Shown: piece after piece, positions 16,009-24,191 of the stretch
How positions within the stretch are numbered: position 1 is the stretch's first letter
How the letters are laid out: each line of letters begins with the position of its first letter
NCBI GenBank assembly: GCA_016710325.1
Contig: JADJXK010000001.1
Span: forward strand, 186,001-250,000
From: Candidatus Leptofilum proximum
Lineage (GTDB): Bacteria > Chloroflexota > Anaerolineae > Promineifilales > Promineifilaceae
Length of the DNA stretch: 64,000 bases
Direction of reading: 5' to 3'
Translations under genes and position numbers: made by a program
The notes under the pieces: generated by a model
What the model was told of the DNA's origin: nothing
The model's database searches: none
The model's input: only the letters and a program-made list of their open reading frames with translations

Positions 16009-17352
16009 ATGTCCAAGAAAAATGGTAATAAAAAGCAAATCGCCCTCGTTGTTTATCCTGGCTTTTCCCTGTTGGAACTTGTGGCCGCCCACCACGTCTG
16101 GGTCAGCGCGACGATGATGTCGGCCTACGAAACCGTTGTCGTCGGCCCAACCACCGACTTTATCGCCTCAAGCACACCGCTCAAGCTCCGGCCGCAAAAA
16201 ACATTCGCCGAGGTACCCCATCCCTATGCGCTTTTGGTGGTTGGGGGCGGGGAAACGGCCGTACCCGCCACCCAAAATCAGGAACTGGTTGACTACGTGC
16301 GCCAGGCGGCGCAAGAAGCCGCGATCATTGGCTCATTCAGCACCGGTTCGCTGGTGCTGGGTGCGGCTGGCCTCCTATCCGGCAAGCAGGCGACCACCCA
16401 CTGGGCTTATGCCAGCGCGTTAGAGCAGTGGGGCGCCCATTACGTGCGCCAACCCTGGGTAGAAGATGGCCAGATTATCACGGGGGCGGGAGCGGCAACG
16501 GCCGTTGATATGTCCCTGCTGCTGGTGTCCCGGCTGCGCAGCCAAAAAGCGGCCAAACAGGTACAAATCATGGCCGAGTGGGATCCCCATCCGCCCTTTG
16601 GCGGCATCAATTGGTCTCGTGTCAATGGCAATGGCAGCGCGCCAGCCGCAGCGGCCGGCGCTGCTAAAACCGTCGCTCTGGTCATGTACCAGGGGTTGAC
16701 CGTCTTCGATCTGGTCGGCCCTCTGGAACTGATGACGGCGCTGTCACGGCTGCGGCCAGAATTCCAGCCCGTTGTCGTTTCCGAAAAGGTGGCTCCCATC
16801 ACCAGCGACAGCGGTCTCACCTTCATGCCCAACAAAACGTTTGCCGAGGTGCCCAACCCCCAGGTACTGATCGTGCCCGGTGGCGGTACACCGACCTTGC
16901 GGGCGATGAGTGATCCGGCGATTCGACGGTATATTAAAACGGCCGACAAAGGCAGCCAATTTACCACCTCTGTATGCACCGGCGCGCTGCTGCTGGCCAG
17001 TGTCGGCCTCTTGCAAGGCCGCGAGGCCACGACGCATTGGGGTTACGTGGGCTACTTGCCGCCCTACGGCGCTCGCTACCGGCAAGAACGCTGGGTGCAG
17101 TCCGGTAAAATCATCAATTCGGCCGGCGTTTCGGCCGGTATAGACATGGCCTTGCACCTGATTGCCCAGCTAACTGACGAAGAAACAGCCCGCCAGGTGC
17201 AGTTAGCCATCCACTACGATCCGGCGCCGCCCTTTGGCAACATTGATTACGACCGGCTGCCCGCAATGTTCAGAATCTTGCAAACGGTCATGCGTGTCCA
17301 GGCGCCTTTTTACACCCGCAAACCCAAGCAGATGCTGCGGCAGGGTGTTTGA
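16009..17352 (+). CDS. tandem DJ-1/PfpI-domain protein, first nucleophile lost
   Basis: 447 residues made of two complete DJ-1/PfpI (isonitrile hydratase/AraC N-domain type) units: about residues 10-195 and 220-420, joined by an Ala-rich linker. The second unit has the nucleophile elbow SVCTGA with C323 and an acidic residue in FDLVGPLE. In the first, the matching position is S111 (SFSTGS), so it is probably non-catalytic. Both units carry ATTHW after the elbow. The lack of a C-terminal AraC HTH argues against a regulator. Substrate is unknown. Confidence 0.8.
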   Translation: MSKKNGNKKQIALVVYPGFSLLELVAAHHVWVSATMMSAYETVVVGPTTDFIASSTPLKLRPQKTFAEVPHPYALLVVGGGETAVPATQNQELVDYVRQAAQEAAIIGSFSTGSLVLGAAGLLSGKQATTHWAYASALEQWGAHYVRQPWVEDGQIITGAGAATAVDMSLLLVSRLRSQKAAKQVQIMAEWDPHPPFGGINWSRVNGNGSAPAAAAGAAKTVALVMYQGLTVFDLVGPLELMTALSRLRPEFQPVVVSEKVAPITSDSGLTFMPNKTFAEVPNPQVLIVPGGGTPTLRAMSDPAIRRYIKTADKGSQFTTSVCTGALLLASVGLLQGREATTHWGYVGYLPPYGARYRQERWVQSGKIINSAGVSAGIDMALHLIAQLTDEETARQVQLAIHYDPAPPFGNIDYDRLPAMFRILQTVMRVQAPFYTRKPKQMLRQGV

Positions 17353-17447
17353 TTTAGTTGGCGGTAAACAACAATAACAGGCGAGCTGTTTATCAGAACA
17401 GAAACGGCCGTGCAGCCGCGAAAGATGATAATGGAGGAAGCGTGAAA

Positions 17448-18488
17448 ATGAAACCGTTTATTTCTCAAATCAAAAAGTGGATAAAACGAGGATTGATGAT
17501 TTTGTTGGGGGTATTGGTGGTAACGGCCGTTAGCGGCGCACTGGTTCGGACTAACCTTAGGGCCAAAAATCCGCCCCCCGGCCAGATGGTTGATGTCGGT
17601 GGCTTTGAGATGCACATTTATTGTCAAGGTGAGGGAAGCCCAACCGTGATTCTGGAAGCAGGCCAGGGCAACATGGGGCTGATCTGGTCGCCGGTCCAGG
17701 CCGAAGTAGCCCAAACGACCCGTGTGTGTATGTACGACCGCGCCGGGCTGGGCTGGAGCGAAATGGGGCCGGAACCGCGAACAGCCCGTCAGGTGGTTGC
17801 CGAACTGCATACCCTGCTGGCAAAGGCAGAGATTGAGGGGCCATACGTGCTGGTGGGCCATTCAGTGGGCGGATTGTTCACCCGCCTTTACAGTCACCAG
17901 TATCCCCAGGAGGTGGCAGGGATGGTGTTGGTGGATTCGGTGCATGAAGATCGCTTCGTGCGTGGCCCGGCCGAGGAAACCGAAATGCTGCGGGACATCA
18001 TTAAGGTCATGCCGTTGTTCTATGGCGTCCAAAAGGCCTGGACATACACGGGGATTCCCGCCCTGCTGCCTACCACTGTGGATAACAGTCTCTCATTGTC
18101 GCCGGAAACGGCCGAAACTTACCAAAATGTCATGAAGGCACATCCCCGTTACATCAGTGGCGTGTCGGTGGAAGTGGCCGCGCTTGAAGCATATTATGAC
18201 GAGGTAAATGCCGCCCGTATTGTCGAATTAAGTGATTTACCCCTGGTAGTTATCAGCCATGGTCGGCCTGTAGCTTATGCCGGTGTGGCCCCGGAAACCA
18301 ACCAGATCTTTGAATCAGCTTGGCAGCAGTTCCAGGTTGAACTGGCGGCTCAATCCACCAATGGCCAACTGATAATCGCTGCCGACAGCGGCCATAACAT
18401 CCAACTGGATCAGCCGGAACTGGTGATTGACGCCATTGTGCAAGTGGTAAACATCGCTCAAGGGCAGTTAGCCGTAGCCGGTCAATAG
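17448..18488 (+). CDS. membrane-anchored alpha/beta hydrolase
   Basis: About 346 residues. One N-terminal hydrophobic segment (about residues 13-35, GLMILLGVLVVTAVSGALV) probably anchors it at the outer face. The hydrolase fold has oxyanion region LEAGQGN, nucleophile elbow GHSVGG and the C-terminal histidine in DSGHNIQ. This resembles the proline iminopeptidase/haloperoxidase-like subgroup, but the substrate is unknown. GGAGG at 17433 fits either the GTG at 17442 or the ATG at 17448. The gene starts 95 bp after the DJ-1 gene. Confidence 0.8.
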   Translation: MKPFISQIKKWIKRGLMILLGVLVVTAVSGALVRTNLRAKNPPPGQMVDVGGFEMHIYCQGEGSPTVILEAGQGNMGLIWSPVQAEVAQTTRVCMYDRAGLGWSEMGPEPRTARQVVAELHTLLAKAEIEGPYVLVGHSVGGLFTRLYSHQYPQEVAGMVLVDSVHEDRFVRGPAEETEMLRDIIKVMPLFYGVQKAWTYTGIPALLPTTVDNSLSLSPETAETYQNVMKAHPRYISGVSVEVAALEAYYDEVNAARIVELSDLPLVVISHGRPVAYAGVAPETNQIFESAWQQFQVELAAQSTNGQLIIAADSGHNIQLDQPELVIDAIVQVVNIAQGQLAVAGQ

Positions 18489-18556
18489 TTCAAAGTGTGC
18501 ACTCTGTGAAAAAGTGTTTGCCTCAGTAGATTTCTAATCGGCAGGAGGAGCAAAAA

Positions 18557-19652
18557 ATGCAACCCATCAATTTGAAGAAAACCGCCTTAGTAGAGGTAAT
18601 GAATGTACACGATGTTGTGCGTGTGGCCCTGGAGGCTCAAGAGACAGCCTGGGAGTATGCGCCGGGACATGTGGTTGCCGGATATGGCTTCAAGGGGAGG
18701 TCTCTGGGCCGGTAATTGAAGCCAAACAAGGCATTCCGCTCGAAATCCGGCTTGCGAACAACTTGCCGGAGCCAACCGTTGTTCACTGGCATGGGCTGCG
18801 GATTCCGGCAGCGACGGACGGCACCGAGGTCGTGCAGCGCCCGATTCAGCCGGGCGAGACGTTCACCTATACCTTTACCCCGCCCGATGCCGGCACCTTT
18901 TGGTATCATCCCCATGCCAACGAAACGGAGCAGCTAGAGAAAGGGCTGTATGGGGCGCTGATCGTGCGCGGCACCGACGAGCCTATTTTGGATGGCGAGC
19001 AGATCCTGGTGCTGGACGATCTCAAGGTTGATCCGAAAGGCCGGCTGGCCCGGTTCGGTACACTGATGGAACGCCACAACGGGCGCGAAGGGAATGTCAG
19101 ACTGGTAAACGGCAAAGCGGAGCCTGAACTGGCGATAGTCGCTGGCCAAATCGAGCGCTGGCGAATCATCAATGCCTCCAGTGCGCGCACGGTGCGCCTG
19201 GCAATTGGTGGCCAACCGTTCCAAATTTTGGGTACCGGCGGCGGTTTGCTCGAATCACCGGTTGAGGCAACGGAGATTCTGCTGGCAGCGGCCGATCGGG
19301 TGGACCTGGTCGTCGGTCCATTTGCCGAGGGAGAGCTGCTGGCCCTGGAAGCGCTCCCCTACAACCGCGGCACGGGGGAACGGCAAGTAGAGCGTTTTGC
19401 CACGCTGAAGGTCGGGCCAGCGAAGCCATCCACGGCCGTCATTCCCCAATGCTTGCGCACCATCGAACCACTCGTAACAGGGGTTGTGACGCCCAACTGT
19501 ACTATCAAGTTAAGCGGCCGTATGAGTCTGCGGCGCGGCTTTGACTTCCTGATCAACGATGAAATGCACCACCACGCCGAACCGGTGAAGATGGGTGAGT
19601 TACAGGTCTGGGACATCGTCAATGTAGCGCCAATTGACCACCCGTTTCACTT
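18557..19652 (+). pseudogene. multicopper oxidase, frameshifted and 3'-truncated
   Basis: AGGAGG and ATG at 18557 start an N-terminal frame reading to GYGFKG; near 18698 the frame shifts. Adding one G to the GGGG run restores continuity into VSGPVIEA and then the cupredoxin domains. Type 2/3 copper motifs HWHG (18786-18797) and HPHA are present, and the last copper motif begins (HPFH). The sequence then stops matching at about 19652, so the final HCHxxxH ligands are missing. The truncation makes it a real pseudogene even if the frameshift is a sequencing error. Confidence 0.8.
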
Positions 19653-19985
19653 TTTGACATCAACGAGACATTGCTAGACCTGAGCGCTTTGCGGCCTCAT
19701 TTTGTGCATTACTTTGGCGATGAGCGCCTCATGGGCGAATGGTTTGCTTTACTGCTGCGGCTTTCCCTGGTTGCAACCATTACCCGCACTTACCACCCGT
19801 TTGATTCGCTGGGTTTAGCGGCATTGCAAGTGACGGCGCAAAAATATCAGCTCTCGCTCAACACCGAAGACGCAGCAGCCATTATGCAAACGATGCGCCA
19901 TCTGCCGCCAAACTCCGACGTGATTCCTGCATTGGCCCAGCTGCAAGCGGTCGGGTACCGTCTAACCACGCTAATCAACTCTTCC
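19653..19985 (+). pseudogene. HAD-like (type II haloacid dehalogenase) fragment
   Basis: In the frame beginning just before 19660 the sequence reads FDINETLLDLSALRP, HAD motif I with its nucleophile aspartate. It continues through EWFALLLRLSL to TLINSS, which resembles motif II (TNSS). The start codon and everything after motif II are missing. It is fused directly to the broken multicopper oxidase, so a deletion joined two unrelated genes. Plus-strand codons beyond 19985 are the complement of a small minus-strand frame. Confidence 0.7.
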
Positions 19986-20063
19986 CTGCCGTCGCCTGGT
20001 TTCGTAAATCAGGAGGATGATGACGGTGAGGAGAACGGCCGTCAGCCAAAAAATCGATTCCAT
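19971..20063 (-). CDS. putative 30-residue membrane microprotein, leaderless
   Basis: MESIFWLTAVLLTVIILLIY followed by a basic tail (ETRRRQGRVD): one hydrophobic helix with positive-inside character. A promoter TTGGAG-N17-TATAAT lies at 20098-20070 on the same strand, ending six bases before the ATG, so the transcript would start at or next to the start codon with no Shine-Dalgarno. Its 3' end coincides with where the HAD fragment stops. It lies 83 bp downstream of mgtE. No homologue is recognised; the small size makes this a hypothesis. Confidence 0.42.
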   Translation of the reverse strand: MESIFWLTAVLLTVIILLIYETRRRQGRVD

Positions 20064-20069
20064 GCCCGC

Positions 20070-20098
20070 ATTATAAAGTCAGTCTCCGGTCGCTCCAA
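20070..20098 (-). promoter_or_regulatory. promoter TTGGAG-N17-TATAAT
   Basis: The minus strand reads TTGGAG (20098-20093), 17 bp, TATAAT (20075-20070), then GCGGGC and ATG. The -10 box is perfect and spacing ideal. It drives the small membrane frame at 19971-20063. Confidence 0.5.
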
Positions 20099-20145
20099 TT
20101 TAATCGGAGAAACCGTGGACACTGACTCTTGCTGTGGTGGTTACT

Positions 20146-21495
20146 CTACAGGCTTAACACAATCCCGGCGACGGTAAAGTAGATAAACAGGCCGGTGGCA
20201 TCCACCAGCGTGGTCATGGCCGGGCCGGAAACCACGGTCGGGTCAATTTTGAGCTTGTGCGCCAGCAGCGGCAGTACAGCGCCGAGGACGTTGGCCCAGA
20301 GCACAATGACAAAGATGGTCAGCGATACAGTAAGCGCCACGCCGCTGCCCGTGTGCCAGAGCAGCGCCCGGATATACGCTACAATCCCCATGCCTACACC
20401 CAAAATGAAGCCAACTTTCAGCTCATGCCAGAGTGGTTTGAGCAGGTTTTTCTTGTCCATTTCCCCCAGGGCCAGGGCACGAATGATGGTGCTGGTGGTT
20501 TGTGAACCCGCATTACCGCCGGTGCCAATGAGCAGCGGGATAAAAAAGGCCAGGGAGACGACGGTTGACAGGGCCGCTTCGAAATGGCGCAGCACCGTGC
20601 CGGTGAGGGTTTCGGTGACAAAAAGCAGCAGCAGCCAGCCAATGCGCTTGCGAAAGACGGTGAGCGGCGTGGTTTCCAGGTAAGGCTTGTCCAATGGCTC
20701 GGAAGCACCCAGCCGTTGGATATCTTCGGTGGCTTCTTCGACCAGGACGTCGATTACGTCGTCTACCGTGATGACGCCTACCAGCAGCCCGCTCTCATCG
20801 ACAACGGGCAGAGCCAGCAGGTCGTAGCGGGCCACAATGCGGGCTACTTCTTCCTGATCTACTCCCACGGGCACGAAGATAACTTCGGGGTCCATGACCT
20901 CGCTGAGCAGGGCATAGGCATCGGCCATTACTAGCTGCCTGAAGGTGATGTCGCCACACAAACGGCCGTACTGATCCACCACAAATAAATGGTAAATTTC
21001 TTCAGAATCCGGCTTGAGGGCACGAATGGTGGCCAGGGCATCGGCCACGGTCATGCGCCGCCGCAGTGCCAGGTGCGAGGAGGTCATCAGGCCGCCCGCG
21101 CTGTCTTTGGGGTGTACGAGCAACGGCCGTACCTCGTTGGGATCTTCCAGCCGGGACAAGATGTCATCGACCTGGGCCTCATCCAGCTCGGCCAACAGGT
21201 CCGCCGCCTCATCGGGCTCCATCTCATCCACAATTCTGGCCCGCTCAGCACCGGTCAGGCTGTCTATCAGGCGCGCTGCCTCGTCATCTTCCAGCTCTTC
21301 CAGGATGTCGGCTGAATCACCAGGGTCAAGCTTCGGCAGCAGGGCGGTCTGGGCTGCGGAACCGAGCTCAGCAAACAGGTCTGCCTGGTCCGGTGGCCGC
21401 AGCGCTTCAACCAGCGCTACCGCACCCGAAATATCATCTTGCTCCAGTCGGGCACGCACGCGCCCCAACACATCATCAAGCGTTGTTTGCAACAT
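20146..21495 (-). CDS. mgtE: MgtE-family magnesium transporter
   Basis: 449 residues: N-terminal acidic MgtE_N superhelical domain (about residues 25-125, rich in LEELEDDEAARL-type repeats), two CBS domains (about 135-255), a plug helix and five membrane helices (about 285-449). The CBS/N domains sense cytoplasmic Mg2+ and gate the channel in the known family. GGAGGT lies 5 nt before the ATG. A long structured leader (about 200 nt) separates it from its promoter, suggesting RNA-level control. Confidence 0.95.
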   Translation of the reverse strand: MLQTTLDDVLGRVRARLEQDDISGAVALVEALRPPDQADLFAELGSAAQTALLPKLDPGDSADILEELEDDEAARLIDSLTGAERARIVDEMEPDEAADLLAELDEAQVDDILSRLEDPNEVRPLLVHPKDSAGGLMTSSHLALRRRMTVADALATIRALKPDSEEIYHLFVVDQYGRLCGDITFRQLVMADAYALLSEVMDPEVIFVPVGVDQEEVARIVARYDLLALPVVDESGLLVGVITVDDVIDVLVEEATEDIQRLGASEPLDKPYLETTPLTVFRKRIGWLLLLFVTETLTGTVLRHFEAALSTVVSLAFFIPLLIGTGGNAGSQTTSTIIRALALGEMDKKNLLKPLWHELKVGFILGVGMGIVAYIRALLWHTGSGVALTVSLTIFVIVLWANVLGAVLPLLAHKLKIDPTVVSGPAMTTLVDATGLFIYFTVAGIVLSL

Positions 21496-21734
21496 GGAAC
21501 ACCTCCAGGTTGGTCCCCCGGAGGCGATAAGGACCGTCTAACCAGGGGGAGTTATTTGGTTGACGGGTCTGGCAGTTGTTTGGGCTTACCGCCAGGCTCA
21601 GAAGAATCGTTCATAATCCTTTTTCGGCTCACTAAAATGAGTCTTGTTACCTTGCATTTACCAATGGATAAAACAACAATGACAGAGCCAAAGCTCAGTC
21701 GCGGGAATTATAGCCCTGGGCCGTTTTGCGGCAA
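21496..21734 (-). promoter_or_regulatory. mgtE promoter and structured 5' leader
   Basis: On the minus strand TTGCCG (21734-21729), 16 bp and TATAAT (21712-21707) form a promoter, giving a leader of about 205 nt. Near its end CCTCC (21524-21520) can pair with the mgtE Shine-Dalgarno GGAGG (21506-21502), while GGTCC and GGACC flank CCTCC and could form a competing stem. Other hairpins (TGGCGGT...ACTGCCA; AACCA...TGGTT) lie upstream. I could not match it to the M-box (ykoK) consensus. A switch is plausible but untested. Confidence 0.45.
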
Positions 21735-21782
21735 TAGGTTGCACAATTTACGGCCGTTCCGCCTCATATCCCACGAAATCTA

Positions 21783-21878
21783 ATTGCTCAGCTGCGCCAA
21801 AATCTTCCCGACTTTGCCCAAGGCGTCGCCCAATCCGACGATATCACCATTCTTGCCCTCACCTATCTATCTAGGTAA
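21783..21878 (+). pseudogene. C-terminal remnant of a SpoIIE/RsbU-type phosphatase
   Basis: An open stretch without a start reads NLPDFAQGVAQSDDITILAL and ends in TAA. The Q-SDDIT-LAL pattern is the last conserved motif of PP2C/SpoIIE phosphatases. The remaining domain is absent. It lies upstream of the broken solute-binding/VWA gene pair, so a stress-signalling locus may have decayed here. Confidence 0.55.
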
Positions 21879-22031
21879 AGACAATGCCAAATAAACTTGA
21901 GTTTTCTAGCTAACCAACAGAAGACTAAACTCACCTTGCGTCTCTTTGTTATCGTTCTGTTAAATCGTGTTATGGTTTTGTAAACAACTCCCCAAAGCAG
22001 GTGCTTCAAGATTATGATCTTCCGTATAGGC

Positions 22032-22065
22032 TGTCAGTGACAAACAGCCAGTGTGACAATGTCAC
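22032..22065. promoter_or_regulatory. two TGTCA/TGACA palindromes before a ribosome site
   Basis: TGTCAGTGACA (22032-22042) and GTGACAATGTCAC (22053-22065) are perfect odd palindromes sharing TGACA half-sites, just upstream of AGGAG and the ATG at 22078. They may be operators or small hairpins. The preceding 21879-22031 stretch is AT-rich with no clear promoter. Confidence 0.35.
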
Positions 22066-22077
22066 TCAGGAGAGAAC

Positions 22078-22996
22078 ATGGATAGAACACGCACCATTTT
22101 TGTGGCAATATTGGGAGTAACGGCCGTAACCATCCTCGCCGTTTTTTTCCTCCGCCCCCAACCGGATCCAGTTGTAGATCTGGTCGGTTCCGAAAAAATC
22201 CCCTTCTTTCAAGATGAGCGTGTACAGGAAGCCCTGCGCGACCACGGTCTAGAAGTAACCGTACAAAAAGCTGGTTCCCGCGAAATTGCTACCGATTATG
22301 ACCTGAGCCAGTACGACTTTGTGTTCCCCGCAGGCATCCCCGCTGCCCAAAAAATCCAGCAAGAGCATAACGTCAGCACTTCTTATAAGCCCTTCTTCAC
22401 GCCGATGGTTATCGCCTCCTGGCAGCCCATCGCCGACCTGTTTGTACAGCAAGGCATCGCCACCGACGAAGGCGGTTACTACCTGCTGGACATGGAAAAA
22501 CTGCATCGTGCAAAGTCTAAGCGATGCCCAAGCCAACCTGCCCTTTTTGTCTGGTCTCTTTTTGCGGCAAGGACTACTGCCCAGCAGCACCCAGGAACCA
22601 TTCGAAGATTATCTGGTGAAGGGCGTGGGCCACTCCCCCGTCGTCATCATCTACGAGGCGCAGTTTATTGCCCAGGCCGCCCTGCAAAATGGCACCATCC
22701 TGCCGGACATGGTGCTGATGTATCCCTCACCCACCATCTTCACCGAGCATGTGCTCATTCCTTTTAGCGATGCGGGCCGCCAGCTGGGTGAACTGCTGGA
22801 AACCGACCCCGAACTGCAAAAACTGGCCATCGAATACGGCTTGCGCAACGGCAACCTGGCCGAGTTCCGCCAGTTTACAGCTGACCACAACATCATCCTG
22901 CCAGAAACCATCGTCAACGTCATCGAGCCACCCAGCTACGAAGTACTGGAAGGGCTCATCCAACTCATCGAACAAAAATACCAGCAAGGAGGGTAA
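22078..22996 (+). pseudogene. membrane-anchored solute-binding-like protein, one frameshift
   Basis: Starts ATG with AGGAG upstream. One N-terminal membrane helix (residues 7-25), then an extracytoplasmic alpha/beta protein in the style of ABC solute-binding proteins (DYDLSQYDFVFPAG, later PVVIIYEAQF and IFTEHVLIPF). Near 22505 the frame shifts: removing one A from the AAAAA run restores continuity from MEN-CIVQSLSDAQ to the end at 22996. It is either a real lesion or a homopolymer error. It lies 2 bp before a solute-binding/VWA lipoprotein gene, so the pair was an operon. Confidence 0.6.
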
Positions 22997-22998
22997 CT

Positions 22999-24191
22999 AT
23001 GACCGCAAGACGTCCATTTGTTTATCTCACCCTGGCGCTCACATTGCTGCTCTTGCCCGGCTGTGGCTTGTTTAGTTCATCCGACACGCTAACGGTCCTG
23101 GCTGGGTCTGAGTTGAAAGATATTGAACCACTGCTTGATCAAATCAAGCGGGAAACTGGCGTTCAGCTAGAACTGGAATACATCGGCACATTGGACGGCG
23201 CAGAAAAACTGCTTTCTGGCGTAGAGTATGATCTGGCCTGGTTTTCACATGGCGGCTACCTGACTTTGCTGCAAGGCGGGCACGGATTGGTCGTGACCCA
23301 GGAAAAAACAATGCTTTCCCCCGTGGTGATGGGCATCAAGGAAAGCCGGGCGTGGGAATTTGGCTGGATCGACAATCCAGACGCCACCTGGCAAGACATT
23401 GCTGACAAGGCCAGCAGCGGCGAGCTGCGCTATGCCATGACTAATCCCGCGGCCTCTAACTCCGGCTTCACCGCGCTCATTGGCGTGGCTACGGCGCTCA
23501 CCGGCAGCAGCGATGCGATCAACGCCGGGGATGTGAACGTGTCCGCCCTGCAAGCGTTCTTCAAAGGGCAGGCACTCACCGCAGGCAGCTCCGGCTGGCT
23601 GGCGGAAAGCTATATCACCGAACAGGATAACCTGGATGGGCTGATCAATTACGAGTCGGTGCTGCTCTCGCTGAATGAGAGCGGCGATCTACGTGAAGAT
23701 TTGGTGCTCATCTACCCCAAAGAAGGCATCATCACGGCTGATTATCCGCTGATGCTGCTCAATGCCGACAAGCAAGAACAGTACGATCGCCTGATCGCCT
23801 ATCTGCGCTCACCTGAATTTCAGGAGGAGATGATGGGCACGACGCTGCGGCGGCCGGTAGTGCCGGGGATTGCGTTAGACGGCCGTATTCCTACCCCGCT
23901 CCTCGTCGAAATCCCCTTCCCCAACAGCGTGGCGATCATCGACAGCCTGCTCTTTTCTTACCTGGATGAGCAGCGACTGCCCGCCTACGCCATCTTTGTG
24001 CTGGATGTGAGCGGCTCGATGCGTGGTAGCGGCATCAATGATCTACAGGCGGCCATGAACAATCTCACCGGCCTGGACGAATCGCTCACCGGCCGCTTTG
24101 CTCGCTTCCGCTCACGCGAAATCATCACCCTGGTGACCTTCAGCGATCATGTAGAAGATATTCGGATTTTTGAAATTAACGATGTGAATAG
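22999..24191 (+). pseudogene. solute-binding plus VWA lipoprotein, truncated by IS701-type element
   Basis: AAGGAGGG precedes the ATG. Lipoprotein signal with LLPGCGLF lipobox, a solute-binding-like domain (residues 30-310, with TNPAASNSGF typical of such proteins), then a VWA domain with MIDAS DVSGSM (about residues 334-339). The reading frame runs into the IS at 24192 and stops 19 nt inside it, so most of the VWA domain is lost. The missing 3' part is not found on the far side of the IS. Related proteins are often next to tellurite/toxic anion resistance genes, but no such gene is here. Confidence 0.75.

Noticed and set aside
21496..21734. M-box (ykoK) magnesium riboswitch upstream of mgtE
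   Set aside because: I could not find the conserved M-box sequence blocks; only a generic structured leader is claimed.
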